Source of the DNA: Candidatus Kuenenia stuttgartensis
Lineage (GTDB): Bacteria; Planctomycetota; Planctomycetia; Gemmatales; Gemmataceae
Direction: 5' to 3'
DNA: 64,000 nucleotides
NCBI GenBank assembly: GCA_945875585.1
Contig: CAMCLK010000008.1
Span: 48,040 to 112,039 of the forward strand
Part shown: one piece after another, positions 55,323 to 64,000 of the stretch
Layout of the letters: each line of letters starts with the position of its first letter
Numbering within the stretch: the first letter of the stretch is position 1
Program-made: the position numbers and the translations under genes
Notes under the pieces: model-generated
The model's database searches: none
What the model saw: only the letters and a program-made list of their open reading frames with translations
Told to the model about the DNA's origin: nothing

Positions 55323-55874
55323 GTGATTGTGTACCAAGCATACCGCCCAACAACAGGCCATTTCGCTGTAGAACATAAGTCGTTCGGTAAAGATTTCAGT
55401 TACTCAAGAATGAGTTGGGTAAAGCCAAACTTCCTGTGGATGATGTACCGCTCCGGATGGGGAATAAAGGAGAATCAGGAGGTCACGCTGGCCCTGAGGA
55501 TCAGCCGGGCGTTTTTCGACTCACTGCTCGCGGATGCTGTGCCATCGTCTTGGGATCGAGATAGGTTCGGCACCGAAGCAGACTGGTCACGGGCCGTTGA
55601 CCGGTCTTCCGTGCGACTCCAGTGGGATCCAGATCATCATCCCTCTGGAGAGAAACTGAGTAGGCGAGCCATACAATTAGGTTTGCGGGGCGAAGTGCTG
55701 AAGGCGTTCGGGAAGCGCGAATTGATCGAAGTCATCGACCTTTCGGCGTTTGTCGCGGAGCAGAGGTTGCTGCTATCGTCCCGTGGGGTATCAGCCATCA
55801 CGACACCCCGCGAACGGGTGTACATTCCAGCCGATCCCACGATCGCGTCGAGGCTGCAACTGTCAGAGGTATAA
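55323..55874 (+). CDS. DUF4291 protein, apparently frameshifted at the 5' end
   Basis: The open part gives 183 residues from a GTG at 55323: VYQAYRPTTGHFAVEHKSFG, FSYSRMSWVKPNFLWMMYRS and VRLQWDPDHHPSGEKLSRRA are the DUF4291 core. Homology continues upstream in the same frame (VWPQEGRHIIAQFDQETVIV) to a stop just before 55264, with no start codon. The missing beginning is in another frame: ATG at 55234, MPLIAEPYFEQEK. Joining the two needs one base added near 55273. So either the gene carries a deletion, the sequence has an error, or only the GTG form is made. The function of the family is unknown. Confidence 0.8.
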   Translation: MIVYQAYRPTTGHFAVEHKSFGKDFSYSRMSWVKPNFLWMMYRSGWGIKENQEVTLALRISRAFFDSLLADAVPSSWDRDRFGTEADWSRAVDRSSVRLQWDPDHHPSGEKLSRRAIQLGLRGEVLKAFGKRELIEVIDLSAFVAEQRLLLSSRGVSAITTPRERVYIPADPTIASRLQLSEV

Positions 55875-55901
55875 GGCCCCGTCCCCTACCAGAAGGGTAT
55901 G

Positions 55902-58139
55902 TTATTTATTTTGATTGATTGGATTTGCGGGTACGCCTCGTCTTGGCTCAACCACAGTTGCCTTTCCCCAAGCAGATGCCAATTCATGAACCTCCAGAAA
56001 CGAAAATTTCACCTGTCCGCCTGTTGCTGAAACATGCGCATTCAATGAATCTGTCTTGGGTATAAAAGGCTTGGGAACGTAGCAAAGTCCGTCACTTGCG
56101 AAAACTTCCAGCCCTGTGCGGTCGCAGTAAATCGTCAGGCGTTGTTTGCCTTGGCGGAGAGGCGCGGGCGCCCGATGCCCGTTCACAACCAGTTCCTGAG
56201 TCTTAGCATCCCAAACAATGGTTGCTCCGCGCACGTTGAAAACAACTTCTTTCGCCTTGCCCGGCTCGAATTCAGTGCGCAATTCTAGAAGTTCTCCCGT
56301 CACACCTGAAAGCGGATTGGCATCTCCCGGGTTGAGCGACAAAGACGCTATCCGGTTGGACTTCCTACGCAGCACTTCCAGTTCCCTAACTGGTGTGTAA
56401 GTCATCCGCGGGCCATCTGGAGTACTGACCAGTTTCAATTCCAGTGGAATGGTCATGGACTGATTGAATGGCATCCCCCGCGTCTCCGTTTGGAACCATC
56501 CAATCTGAATTCTGCGTCCGTCTTTTGACGGAATATCGCTGAAAGTTTGAGGCGCGTAGAAACCTTGGCCTCGATGCCCAGGTAAATTGACATTTTCCGG
56601 CGAGAACCGTTCACCATCAAACGTGCCAATACTGTAGGCGCTATTAGCCCCCAGAAGCACCCATTTCTTCTTGGCCAGATCGCCATCAACAGGCAATTCA
56701 AAAAAGTCGGGACACTCGTACAAGTAAGGGGTACCAGCAACCCCGGCTGCAGTGCTAACAAGTTTCCAGTCACGGAGGTTAGGCGAGGTGAAGAAGTGAA
56801 CCGTATGCCGGTCACCAGGCAGGCCTACATAGAGCACCATCACCCACTGTTTCGTCAGTTCATGCCAAATGACTTTGGGATCGCGGTTGCCGCCTGTAAT
56901 TTGTTTCAGAACAGGGTTTCCCGCATATTTGGTGAAGTTGCGTCCGTCGTTACTGTAGGCAATTGCCTGAACCGTTGGATTGCCCGCTGCTGTGTAAACA
57001 AGAACCAGCGGCGGCCTGCCATTCTTGCCGAAGCCACTGGTATTGTTCCAATCGACCACTGCGCTGCCGCTGAACATTGGGCCCATGGTGTCGGGCAGCA
57101 GCTTGTCTCCCAGCTCTTCCCAGTGAACCATGTCCTTGCTGACGGCATGGCCCCAATGCATATTACCCCAGCCCCAACCGTACGGATTGTGCTGAAAAAA
57201 GAGGTGGTACTCCCCATTAAAAAACACCATACCATTGGGATCGTTGTTCCAACCAAAGCGAGGGGAAAAATGGAATTGGCCCCGCAACGGCTCCCTATAA
57301 ACCCCTTCACCACCCATTATTGTTTCGTTTTGAATAATCGAACTCAATGCCGTGGAATCCTCACGCAATTTGTCCACGTTCAGCGTCAGCGATTTCCCTT
57401 TCCATGCGCTCACATCCATTGGAGCCCACCAGTCGGGCTTGGCATCCGCCAGTTCAATATCGTTTCGCACCACCTCTTTCCCATCGACCAGAAGTGTCAC
57501 GCTACGCTTGGGAGCGCCGTTTTTGATTGGTATCTGCAGATAACGCGCTGTCGCGACAAACGTGCGGGCAGCATTTTTCACTAATCCCTTGGGTTTAGAA
57601 TCGGTTTGAACGATCTGATCCACATTAATGTGGCCCCAGCCCCCTTGGGCTCGATCGATAATACGCAGTACGGCAGTTTTGCCCGAGAACTCGGCAACGT
57701 TCCATGACTCCTGAAGCAGCGCTTCACTTCCGCCCGGCCGATCGTTGGCGCCAGTTGCCACGCGAACTGGTTTGCCATCTACCAGCAACTGCAATGCAAG
57801 CTTTTCAGGATTCTTTCCGCCGCCGATTAGGAAAGTAATCCATTTGCGTTCGATGCGGATTTCCGGCGATGTGAGAGAACCAGTGCTGTCGTCTCCACCC
57901 AGAAATGAGTTCACTAACCCTTTTCCCAAAAATCCATCCACACGCATTTGCCCGGGAAGGGTGCCACGTGATGGCCCTTTACCGAATGCTTTACCTTCTA
58001 CCACCCATTTGCCGTAATTTTCACTTTCGAAATCAGCAATTAAAATGTCAGGGCGTTCGGAATTTTGGGCTCCAGCCCCAACCGGAAGAATCATCAATAA
58101 AAAGCAGGCGTATCCTGCATAAGAAATGCGTGTCGTCAT
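55902..58139 (-). CDS. secreted GH32 glycoside hydrolase (levanase/fructanase type)
   Basis: A 745-residue enzyme that should hydrolyse fructans or sucrose-type beta-fructosides outside the cytoplasm. Signal peptide ACFLLMILPVGAGA; an N-terminal sandwich (~30-180; ADFESENYGKWVVEGKAFGK, GGWGHINVDQIV) shared with the 1333-residue dehydrogenase; then the GH32 five-blade propeller with the nucleophile in FGWNNDPNGMVFFNGEYHLF, transition-state RDPKV and acid/base Glu in YLYECPDFFEL. A C-terminal beta-sandwich ends with LEVFASDGLCYVPKPFI. The ATG at 58139 has AAGG upstream; a longer frame to 58277 adds a non-signal leader. Confidence 0.93.
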   Translation of the reverse strand: MTTRISYAGYACFLLMILPVGAGAQNSERPDILIADFESENYGKWVVEGKAFGKGPSRGTLPGQMRVDGFLGKGLVNSFLGGDDSTGSLTSPEIRIERKWITFLIGGGKNPEKLALQLLVDGKPVRVATGANDRPGGSEALLQESWNVAEFSGKTAVLRIIDRAQGGWGHINVDQIVQTDSKPKGLVKNAARTFVATARYLQIPIKNGAPKRSVTLLVDGKEVVRNDIELADAKPDWWAPMDVSAWKGKSLTLNVDKLREDSTALSSIIQNETIMGGEGVYREPLRGQFHFSPRFGWNNDPNGMVFFNGEYHLFFQHNPYGWGWGNMHWGHAVSKDMVHWEELGDKLLPDTMGPMFSGSAVVDWNNTSGFGKNGRPPLVLVYTAAGNPTVQAIAYSNDGRNFTKYAGNPVLKQITGGNRDPKVIWHELTKQWVMVLYVGLPGDRHTVHFFTSPNLRDWKLVSTAAGVAGTPYLYECPDFFELPVDGDLAKKKWVLLGANSAYSIGTFDGERFSPENVNLPGHRGQGFYAPQTFSDIPSKDGRRIQIGWFQTETRGMPFNQSMTIPLELKLVSTPDGPRMTYTPVRELEVLRRKSNRIASLSLNPGDANPLSGVTGELLELRTEFEPGKAKEVVFNVRGATIVWDAKTQELVVNGHRAPAPLRQGKQRLTIYCDRTGLEVFASDGLCYVPKPFIPKTDSLNAHVSATGGQVKFSFLEVHELASAWGKATVVEPRRGVPANPINQNK

Positions 58140-58650
58140 GTTGGCATACCTTGTTGAATAAGAACCAACATACGATTCCAATGCTGTTCGCGCACATGTA
58201 TTCCAGAGCCCGCCTACTGACCAAGCAAAACCATCCGTCGAATCTTCAGCAAATCGATTGGCACCATTGCGCTCCATCTCAGTGCCACAGATTACACCCA
58301 GTCAGTTCAAGCCGTTAAAGGTGTTCCAGATCAAACTGCATGCTTTTGAAGTAAAAGACTGACTTTTCTTATCAGGCTGAATATCGCGTTGGAACAGCGC
58401 AGATGGTTTCCGCAGATTTGAAAGTTTCCAATCTGATTATCCAAACTGAGCCATTAAGATCGACACCCCACATCCATGAGCACCGTCCTAGCCCCAAAGA
58501 TGTGCGCCCTAGTGCCCCCAAACCCCCATTGAATCAACCTTGACGACCGGTCATGCGGACTATGACGGCTGGAAGTGCCACTCAATAGGCCCGTCTTGGC
58601 AAGTGGGGCAAAGTTGTATCGCGCGCCAGCCCCACCCGAGGTTTCAATGA
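58140..58650. other. intergenic region with no recognised feature
   Basis: 511 bases between the divergent GH32 (-) and SDR (+) genes. I see no RNA gene, long repeat or riboswitch-like conserved block. Promoters for both genes are expected. Confidence 0.5.
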
Positions 58651-59481
58651 ATGTCTAAAGAACTGGAGGGCGATACCGTGCGACGCGATCTTGTTGGATG
58701 GAGGGTGCTCATCACCGGGGCATCTCGGGGCATTGGCCGCAAATTGAGCCTGCAAGCTGCAAAAGCCGGAGCGCGCGTATTGGCCACCGGCCGCGACAAC
58801 AACGCCCTGTTGGAACTGGCAGCCGAAGCAACACGCAATAATGGCGAATGCCAGACACTCCCCGGCGATATCACCAACGCGGTATTCCGTAGCGAATTGC
58901 TGGCATTCGCTGAAGACAAGATGGGTGGCCTCGATGGCTTGGTCAATAATGCGGGCCAAGGCACTTGGAACCACGTCAGGGGTGGTGACGAAGCCACTTT
59001 CCGCTCGATCATGGAAACCAATTTTTTTGCGCCGATTGAATTGATCCGTGCTGCCGTGCCAATGTTGCGCCATGGACGGACCCCAGCCATTTTGAATGTT
59101 TCCAGCAGATGCGGACGTTGCGCACTTCCCTCGTGGAGTGAATACTCGGCAAGCAAAGCTGCTTTGGTGGGTATGACCGAATCGCTGCGGACAGAATTTG
59201 CACGTTTCGATATTGATGTGCTGCTGGCGCTACCCGGCAAAACCGCCACAGACTTTCTCGACAACTGCGCCCGGATCGAAGGCAAGGCTGATTTGAAATT
59301 CAGCGACGGGATGCCGCCTGCCCGCGTCGCCTCCGTCTTGCTGGGGGCTTTGCGCAAAGGTACGCGAGAATCGTGGATTGGCAGCGATGCCCGCTGGATG
59401 CTGCTGATTCGTCGGTTTTTCCCTGGAATTGTCCGCCGCCTGCTGGCGCGCAAGGTGCGCCAGCTTTACGCCACCACCTGA
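58651..59481 (+). CDS. short-chain dehydrogenase/reductase
   Basis: A 276-residue NAD(P)-dependent oxidoreductase: nucleotide loop LITGASRGIGRKL, NNAGQGTW, Ser in ILNVSSRCG and the YSASKAAL catalytic Tyr-Lys. The C-terminal ~35 residues (WMLLIRRFFPGIVRRLLARK) are basic and amphipathic and may touch the membrane. I start at the ATG at 58651 (GAGG 9 bases upstream); a GTG at 58678 has GGAGGG upstream and gives MRRDLVGW, also possible. The amidotransferase gene starts 24 bases after the stop, so both belong to one operon. Substrate unknown. Confidence 0.9.
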   Translation: MSKELEGDTVRRDLVGWRVLITGASRGIGRKLSLQAAKAGARVLATGRDNNALLELAAEATRNNGECQTLPGDITNAVFRSELLAFAEDKMGGLDGLVNNAGQGTWNHVRGGDEATFRSIMETNFFAPIELIRAAVPMLRHGRTPAILNVSSRCGRCALPSWSEYSASKAALVGMTESLRTEFARFDIDVLLALPGKTATDFLDNCARIEGKADLKFSDGMPPARVASVLLGALRKGTRESWIGSDARWMLLIRRFFPGIVRRLLARKVRQLYATT

Positions 59482-59504
59482 CGCCCCTACTTCGGAGCCT
59501 TGCC

Positions 59505-61484
59505 ATGTGCGGAATTGCTGGAATGATCGACCTTTCGGGCCGTCGGCGGCAGGTATCGCCGGGCCGATTGCGGGCCATGGCTGGTGCCATCATTCACCGT
59601 GGGCCAGATGAAGAAGGTTTCCTGTATGAACCGGGAATCGGTTTTGCCAACAGAAGGCTCAGTATTGTTGGTCTGGCAGACGGTCAGCAACCTGTGCGCA
59701 GCGAAGACGGCCGCGTTCAGGCCGTTTTCAACGGCGAATTTTTCGACTACCCCGAGCTCAAAGCTGAACTTCAGGCCCGTGGACATGTTTTCCGAACACA
59801 TTGCGACACCGAACTGATACCTCACCTGTGGGAAGATCATTCCGACCGCCTAGTGGATAAGTTGCGTGGTCAGTTCGCCTTTGCTGTTCACGACTCCCGC
59901 AACGACCGTGTGCTAATCGCACGGGATCGTTTTGGTATCTGCCCTCTTTATTGGACCATTCAGGAAGAAGACGGAGGCCGCTGGCTCCTATTCGGTTCGG
60001 AAATCAAAGCGATTCTTGCTTCAGGTCTGGTGAAAGCCAAACCTGACCTAAAGGGGATCAGCTCGTTTTTCACCTTCTTTGGCGTTCCTGGACCACGCAC
60101 CTGCTTTGAGGGAATTCAGGCGCTCAGGCCCGGGCAAGTGCTTGATATACACATCACAGCCGGTCGCGAGGCCTTGGTCGAGCGCCGATCGTATTTTGAT
60201 CTCGACTTCCCCGACCGAGGCGACGAAGTTCGGGCACCACTGCCAGAACTGGTGGACCGGTTCGAACATGTTCTGCTCTCAGCAGTAAAACGGCGCTTGC
60301 GCGCCGATGTACCTGTTGTCAGCTACCTTTCTGGCGGCGTTGATTCTGGTATTGTTGTCGCCATGGCTTGTAAGGTGCTTGGCAGGCCGATCCCGTCATT
60401 CACCATTCGCATTACAGATCCGAATTTGGATGAAACTGAACGCGCGATGGAAACAGCCAACATGCTCGGCTGCAAGCCGTTCGTGGTAGACTTCGGGCCA
60501 AGCGAGGCACTCGACACATACCCGGAATTGATTGAAGCGGCGGAATCACCCGTCATTGACACGTCGTGCGCGGCATTACTAATGCTGTCACGCGCCGTAC
60601 ACCAGCAGGGCTATAAAGTTGCACTTACTGGTGAGGGATCCGATGAATGGATGGCCGGCTACCCTTGGCACAAAACGTTTCGCGTTACATCGTTCATTGA
60701 CAGGTTGACGGGTCTTTCTTTCAGCACAACCATTCGCGACCTGTTCCTTGGCACGTCATCAGGCCGGCAATTTCCAGCGGGAATGGCTAGGCGGGTAAGG
60801 GACTCGATTGGCGGTTACAACGGCTGGCTCGACATCTACGGGCTGGTTGGGATGTCAAAACTGAGATTGTTTTCCGACAACATGCTGGAAACAGCATTTG
60901 CGCACAATCCATTTTCGGACCTTGAACTACCACTGGAACGGTTCCGAAAAATTCACCCGCTGAATCGTGAACTATACATGTCTGGAAGGTGCCACCTTCC
61001 TGGTCTGCTGCTTAACGCCAAGGGAGATCGCATTGCCATGCGTAACTCCGTGGAAGCCCGCTATCCATTCCTCGATGAATCGGTTTACCGGTTCCTGGCT
61101 GACATTCATCCAGACTACAAATTCAAGGGTTTGCGGGAGAAGCACATTCTGCGCGAGATGGCAGAGCGCTGGTTGCCGAAAAACATCGCCCGTAGGCGCA
61201 AAGCCATGTTCAGGGCACCGTTCGACTCTTTCCACCTTGAAAGCGCACCACGGTACGTTTCCCAGCTGCTGTCGGAAGAGTCACTTAAGCGCACTGGTTA
61301 TTTTGATCCTAAAGGTTTGGCGGCGGCACGTGCGGCTTATCCCACCATGCGGCGAAACGACCCAAGGCGAACTTCCATTGAAATGGGTTTGGCAGGACTT
61401 GTTTCCACGCAACTTTGGCACCATGTTTACATCGATCCAGTACTATGTGATGTGCCCGGCTGGACCCCGCCAGCAATCACTTGA
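59505..61484 (+). CDS. asnB: asparagine synthetase-like amidotransferase
   Basis: A 659-residue protein. The N-terminal Ntn glutaminase starts at MCGIAGMIDLSG (catalytic Cys2) with the HRGPDEEG and VFNGEFFDY motifs. The C-terminal ATP-pyrophosphatase has the PP-loop SYLSGGVDSGIVVA, LTGEGSDEWMAGYP and NSVEARYPFLDE. It uses glutamine and ATP to amidate a carboxylate: aspartate in the housekeeping enzyme, but such proteins also serve in natural-product and surface-polymer clusters. Its place between an SDR gene and an ABC exporter leaves that open. A longer frame to 59373 overlaps the SDR gene and is not used. Confidence 0.92.
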   Translation: MCGIAGMIDLSGRRRQVSPGRLRAMAGAIIHRGPDEEGFLYEPGIGFANRRLSIVGLADGQQPVRSEDGRVQAVFNGEFFDYPELKAELQARGHVFRTHCDTELIPHLWEDHSDRLVDKLRGQFAFAVHDSRNDRVLIARDRFGICPLYWTIQEEDGGRWLLFGSEIKAILASGLVKAKPDLKGISSFFTFFGVPGPRTCFEGIQALRPGQVLDIHITAGREALVERRSYFDLDFPDRGDEVRAPLPELVDRFEHVLLSAVKRRLRADVPVVSYLSGGVDSGIVVAMACKVLGRPIPSFTIRITDPNLDETERAMETANMLGCKPFVVDFGPSEALDTYPELIEAAESPVIDTSCAALLMLSRAVHQQGYKVALTGEGSDEWMAGYPWHKTFRVTSFIDRLTGLSFSTTIRDLFLGTSSGRQFPAGMARRVRDSIGGYNGWLDIYGLVGMSKLRLFSDNMLETAFAHNPFSDLELPLERFRKIHPLNRELYMSGRCHLPGLLLNAKGDRIAMRNSVEARYPFLDESVYRFLADIHPDYKFKGLREKHILREMAERWLPKNIARRRKAMFRAPFDSFHLESAPRYVSQLLSEESLKRTGYFDPKGLAAARAAYPTMRRNDPRRTSIEMGLAGLVSTQLWHHVYIDPVLCDVPGWTPPAIT

Positions 61485-61575
61485 CCGACCGGCGCAGGCT
61501 TGCCATTGCAAGCAAGCGCTATTTAGGCACATCGTATTGCTGGTCTTCGTGTGACTAGCATTGTAGGATAGAAGC

Positions 61576-62700
61576 ATGGGTTACTCACTGACCACTCTGT
61601 GGTACGAGCGCCAGCGCTATTTCCCGGCCATATTGGCTGTGGGATTCAGCTCTCTGTTGGGTTGCCTTCAGTTTGGATTGCTTCTGGGTCTTTTTGCGAT
61701 TGTCAGCATTCCTATCGACAACAGCAGAGCCGACATCTGGTTGGGCGCACCGCAAGCCTTGAGTGTGGACCTTGGACGCCCCATCCGCGAAAGCCAGGCC
61801 GTCGATCGACTGGCTTCCAATCCTGAAGTTGATCGCTGTGAAACATATCTGCAAGGTTTCGCCTATTGGGCCAAACCCAATGGCGGTATGGAATTATGTA
61901 TGGTGATGGGGTGCCGGCTCGACGATTCTTCCTTGGGCCGCATCAAGCAACTCACCCCGGAACTGCACCACCAGTTGACAGAACCCGGTTCCATTGTGGT
62001 GGATGAATCTGACCTTTCACGGCTAGGTCTCAAGAATATTGGCGACACGGCCGAAATTGTTGGGAACCGGGTGCGCGTGGTGGGCCTCACCAAAGGTGTA
62101 AAAAGCCTTGCAGGGCCTTACGTCATGTGCTCTGTCACCACGGCACGATCGCTCCTGCGGCTCATGCCCGAGCAAATCACTTATGTTCTTGGCAAATGCC
62201 ACGACCCAGCGGATGCACCCAAGGTTGTAGCACGTCTGCGTGCCCAGCATGGCACCGATATATCCGTGTTTGCTGCTGATGAGTTTTCATTCCGTTCCCG
62301 CTGGCACTGGCTCACCAAAACCAAAGCTGGATTTGCACTGGGCTACGCTGCGGTACTGGGTCTTCTGGTTGGCGCTGTGGTGACCAGCCAGACTCTTTAT
62401 GCGGCAACCGCAGCGTCTTTGCGTGAATTTGCTGTGCTGAGAGCTATGGGTATCCCGCGTTGGCGGATGTCCGTGATGGTAATGACGCAGGCATCATGGG
62501 TCGGCGTAGTCGGGGTACTTCTCTCATTCCCCGCAATCTACGGACTCTCTAAAGTCGCCGATATTTACGGTGTTCAGGTTTTGTTAGACTGGAGAATGGT
62601 GGCAAGCGTTTCCGGTATTACGCTTGTGATGGCCGTTCTTTCAGGACTTTACGCACTTCGCTCCCTAAAATATGTCGAACCCGCGCTACTTTTGCGGTAG
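61576..62700 (+). CDS. ABC transporter permease (DevC/FtsX-like)
   Basis: A 374-residue membrane protein: an N-terminal transmembrane segment (YFPAILAVGFSSLLGCLQFG), a periplasmic domain (~50-235; ADIWLGAPQALSVDLGRPIR), and three C-terminal segments with LREFAVLRAMGIPRWRMSVM, the coupling-helix motif of FtsX/MacB/DevC permeases. With the ATPase and adaptor that follow it forms a DevBCA-like exporter. It begins 91 bases after the amidotransferase stop. Confidence 0.88.
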   Translation: MGYSLTTLWYERQRYFPAILAVGFSSLLGCLQFGLLLGLFAIVSIPIDNSRADIWLGAPQALSVDLGRPIRESQAVDRLASNPEVDRCETYLQGFAYWAKPNGGMELCMVMGCRLDDSSLGRIKQLTPELHHQLTEPGSIVVDESDLSRLGLKNIGDTAEIVGNRVRVVGLTKGVKSLAGPYVMCSVTTARSLLRLMPEQITYVLGKCHDPADAPKVVARLRAQHGTDISVFAADEFSFRSRWHWLTKTKAGFALGYAAVLGLLVGAVVTSQTLYAATAASLREFAVLRAMGIPRWRMSVMVMTQASWVGVVGVLLSFPAIYGLSKVADIYGVQVLLDWRMVASVSGITLVMAVLSGLYALRSLKYVEPALLLR

Positions 62701-62773
62701 TCTCAACCAATCGTCTGGTGTTATTGAAAGATTATACAATGAGGGTGAGCCTTTGAGGTTGGGCGAAACGATC

Positions 62774-63553
62774 ATGCAGGCAGATAACTTGACCCGGGGC
62801 TTTGGCACCGGGTCTCAGTTCACGCTTGCTGTGGATCATGTCTCCCTTGAGGTTCTCTCTGGCCAGTTTGTGCTGATCATGGGCCCGTCGGGCAGTGGCA
62901 AATCCACCATGCTCGCTATATTGTCTGGCCTTCTAAAGCCCGACAGCGGCTCTGTTTACTGTTTGGGTGAAAATATCTGGTCGCTAACCGATATTGAACG
63001 CGAGCAGTTCCGCCTCGATCATTGCGGATTTATTTTTCAGGGTTACAACCTGTTTTCTGCACTGTCGGCCCGGCAGCAGTTGGAAATGGTCGCCACGTGG
63101 GGAAACCATTTCAGCCAGCAAGAAGCGCGTTTGCGTGCGGATGGCCTTCTCGAGCGCCTTGGTCTTGGCGGCAAGGGACATCTTCGGCCTTCAGAGCTTT
63201 CGGGCGGCGAAAAACAGCGCGTTGCGATTGGCCGCGCGCTCATCAAAAACCCGAACCTCCTCTTTGCTGATGAGCCTACCAGTGCCTTGGACTGGACCCA
63301 TGGCGAAGAGGTCGTCAAGCTTCTCCGCCATTTGACCCGTGAAGAAGGCGCCACCGTGGTTTGTGTTACACACGATCCACGCCTTGTGCCTTTTGCCGAC
63401 CGCGTTTTCCATATGGAAGACGGCCATTTGGTGCGGCAAAGTTACGGGTATATGAGTCATCCCGAAGAAGCAGTGCTCCCCCTACCTGAACCGGGCGAAA
63501 TTTTGCCCGGCCCGGGGGATGTTGTAACATTCAGGCCAAGGATTGCACCATGA
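62774..63553 (+). CDS. ABC transporter ATP-binding protein (DevA/MacB-like)
   Basis: The ATPase of the exporter: Walker A MGPSGSGKSTML, Q-loop FIFQGYNLF, signature LSGGEKQRVAIGRAL, Walker B NLLFADEPTSALD and switch His in VCVTHDPR. About 259 residues from the ATG at 62774, where the ABC fold begins (MQADNLTRGFGTGS). In-frame alternatives are an ATG at 62672 (29-base overlap with the permease) and TTG codons near 62753 behind GAGGGTGAG. A Pro-rich C-terminal tail follows the fold. The stop overlaps the next gene as ATGA. Confidence 0.92.
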   Translation: MQADNLTRGFGTGSQFTLAVDHVSLEVLSGQFVLIMGPSGSGKSTMLAILSGLLKPDSGSVYCLGENIWSLTDIEREQFRLDHCGFIFQGYNLFSALSARQQLEMVATWGNHFSQQEARLRADGLLERLGLGGKGHLRPSELSGGEKQRVAIGRALIKNPNLLFADEPTSALDWTHGEEVVKLLRHLTREEGATVVCVTHDPRLVPFADRVFHMEDGHLVRQSYGYMSHPEEAVLPLPEPGEILPGPGDVVTFRPRIAP

Positions 63554-64000
63554 GTCAATCAACCACGCCCCGGATCGTGCCTTTGCGCCGACCAGGTCAG
63601 ACCTCGGCTCAACCGGGCACAACGGCCAAAAGCAGTGGTAAACCGCTTCTTATTGGAGTTGTGATTCTTGTTTTAGGCGTCGCTGGCCTGCTCCTGACCC
63701 AACCCGAGCTCCTGAAACTGATCCCCCCGCTCAAAATTGGCAGCGGTACCGATGGTCCATCAACGGTAGCCGTTATTCCTGACAATGAAGAACGTGTTGT
63801 GTGTGTGGCGTTCGTCGATGCTGGTAGCGGTGTTGTTCCTCTTTATCCACTTCAACCGGGTCGTGTGACAAAGGTTGTGGCTAAAGAAGGCGAGCAGGTA
63901 GCCGCCGGGGCCATTCTGATGGAGCTCGACGGCACACTGGCCCGTGCCCAACTGGCCGAAGCCGAGGCTGATGTTGCGGCAGGCAACGAACAGATCAAGC
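63550..64000 (+). CDS. HlyD/DevB-like membrane fusion protein, 3' end outside the window
   Basis: The ATG at 63550 overlaps the ATPase stop (ATGA) and the frame stays open to the edge (150 codons). A polar N-terminal tail precedes one transmembrane segment (LLIGVVILVLGVAGLLL). Then comes a biotinyl-lipoyl-like half motif, LYPLQPGRVTKVVAKEGEQV, followed by AAGAILMELDGTLARAQLAE and the start of a coiled coil. This is the periplasmic adaptor of the ABC exporter, linking permease and ATPase to an outer-membrane channel. The rest lies to the right of the window. Confidence 0.88.
   Translation, partial: MSQSTTPRIVPLRRPGQTSAQPGTTAKSSGKPLLIGVVILVLGVAGLLLTQPELLKLIPPLKIGSGTDGPSTVAVIPDNEERVVCVAFVDAGSGVVPLYPLQPGRVTKVVAKEGEQVAAGAILMELDGTLARAQLAEAEADVAAGNEQIK

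Overview
The window is a stretch of bacterial chromosome from a planctomycete, most likely of the Gemmata group. The support is a DUF1559-type protein with a prepilin cleavage motif (31296-32195), large cytochrome-type dehydrogenases of the PVC (Planctomycetes-Verrucomicrobia-Chlamydiae) kind with DUF1080 domains, a CotH-kinase-like protein, an FHA/sigma-54 regulator, a eukaryote-like Ser/Thr kinase, and an ECF sigma factor paired with a very large anti-sigma protein. I see no insertion sequences, phage genes, integrases or CRISPR arrays. Most genes are housekeeping or lineage-typical.

Layout. 1-5143: membrane and secreted proteins of unknown role, then a small ribbon-helix-helix-like regulator. 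5274-8063 (-): pyruvate phosphate dikinase. 8188-14342 (-): an ECF sigma factor translationally coupled to a 1854-residue protein that joins a zinc anti-sigma domain to an alpha-2-macroglobulin with an intact thioester motif. 14486-20917 (+): a free-standing sigma-70 region 1.1 protein followed by a chaperone block groEL1-groES-groEL2-dnaJ-grpE-fmdB-yacG. 20926-24843 (-): CotH-like protein, membrane protein, rpoZ, gmk; then yicC and secG to 26082. 26199-28622 (+): a transglutaminase-like lipoprotein and a secreted protein. 28850: csrA. 29126-30919 (-): FHA-GAF-AAA-Fis regulator. 30974: tRNA-Cys. 31296-32655 (+): DUF1559 protein and a small lipoprotein.

32665-37965 (-): a SAM-I riboswitch leads a compact six-gene operon: threonine-synthase-like enzyme, MoaD/ThiS-like sulfur carrier, a small protein of unknown function, ThiF/MoeB-like activating enzyme, cysteine desulfurase-like enzyme, LarB. 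Together these look like a complete protein-thiocarboxylate sulfur-transfer unit attached to an O-phosphohomoserine enzyme and placed under SAM control. My reading is that this may be an alternative homocysteine (methionine) route; this is the main candidate for an undescribed system here.

38035-45085 (-): Ser/Thr kinase, then rpmI-rplT-pheS-pheT read from a start near 43739, preceded by a PIG-V-like mannosyltransferase rather than infC. 45248-48707 (+): DUF1080 protein and a PVC-type cytochrome/dehydrogenase. 48831-54894 (-): zinc-ribbon membrane protein, a 1333-residue multi-domain PVC dehydrogenase, and a disulfide oxidoreductase coupled to it by a GTGA overlap. 55234-55874 (+): a DUF4291 gene with an apparent frameshift at its 5' end. 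55902-58139 (-): a GH32 fructan hydrolase sharing an N-terminal domain with the 1333-residue protein. 58651-64000 (+): SDR oxidoreductase, asparagine-synthetase-like amidotransferase, and a DevC-DevA-DevB-like ABC exporter whose adaptor gene runs off the right edge.
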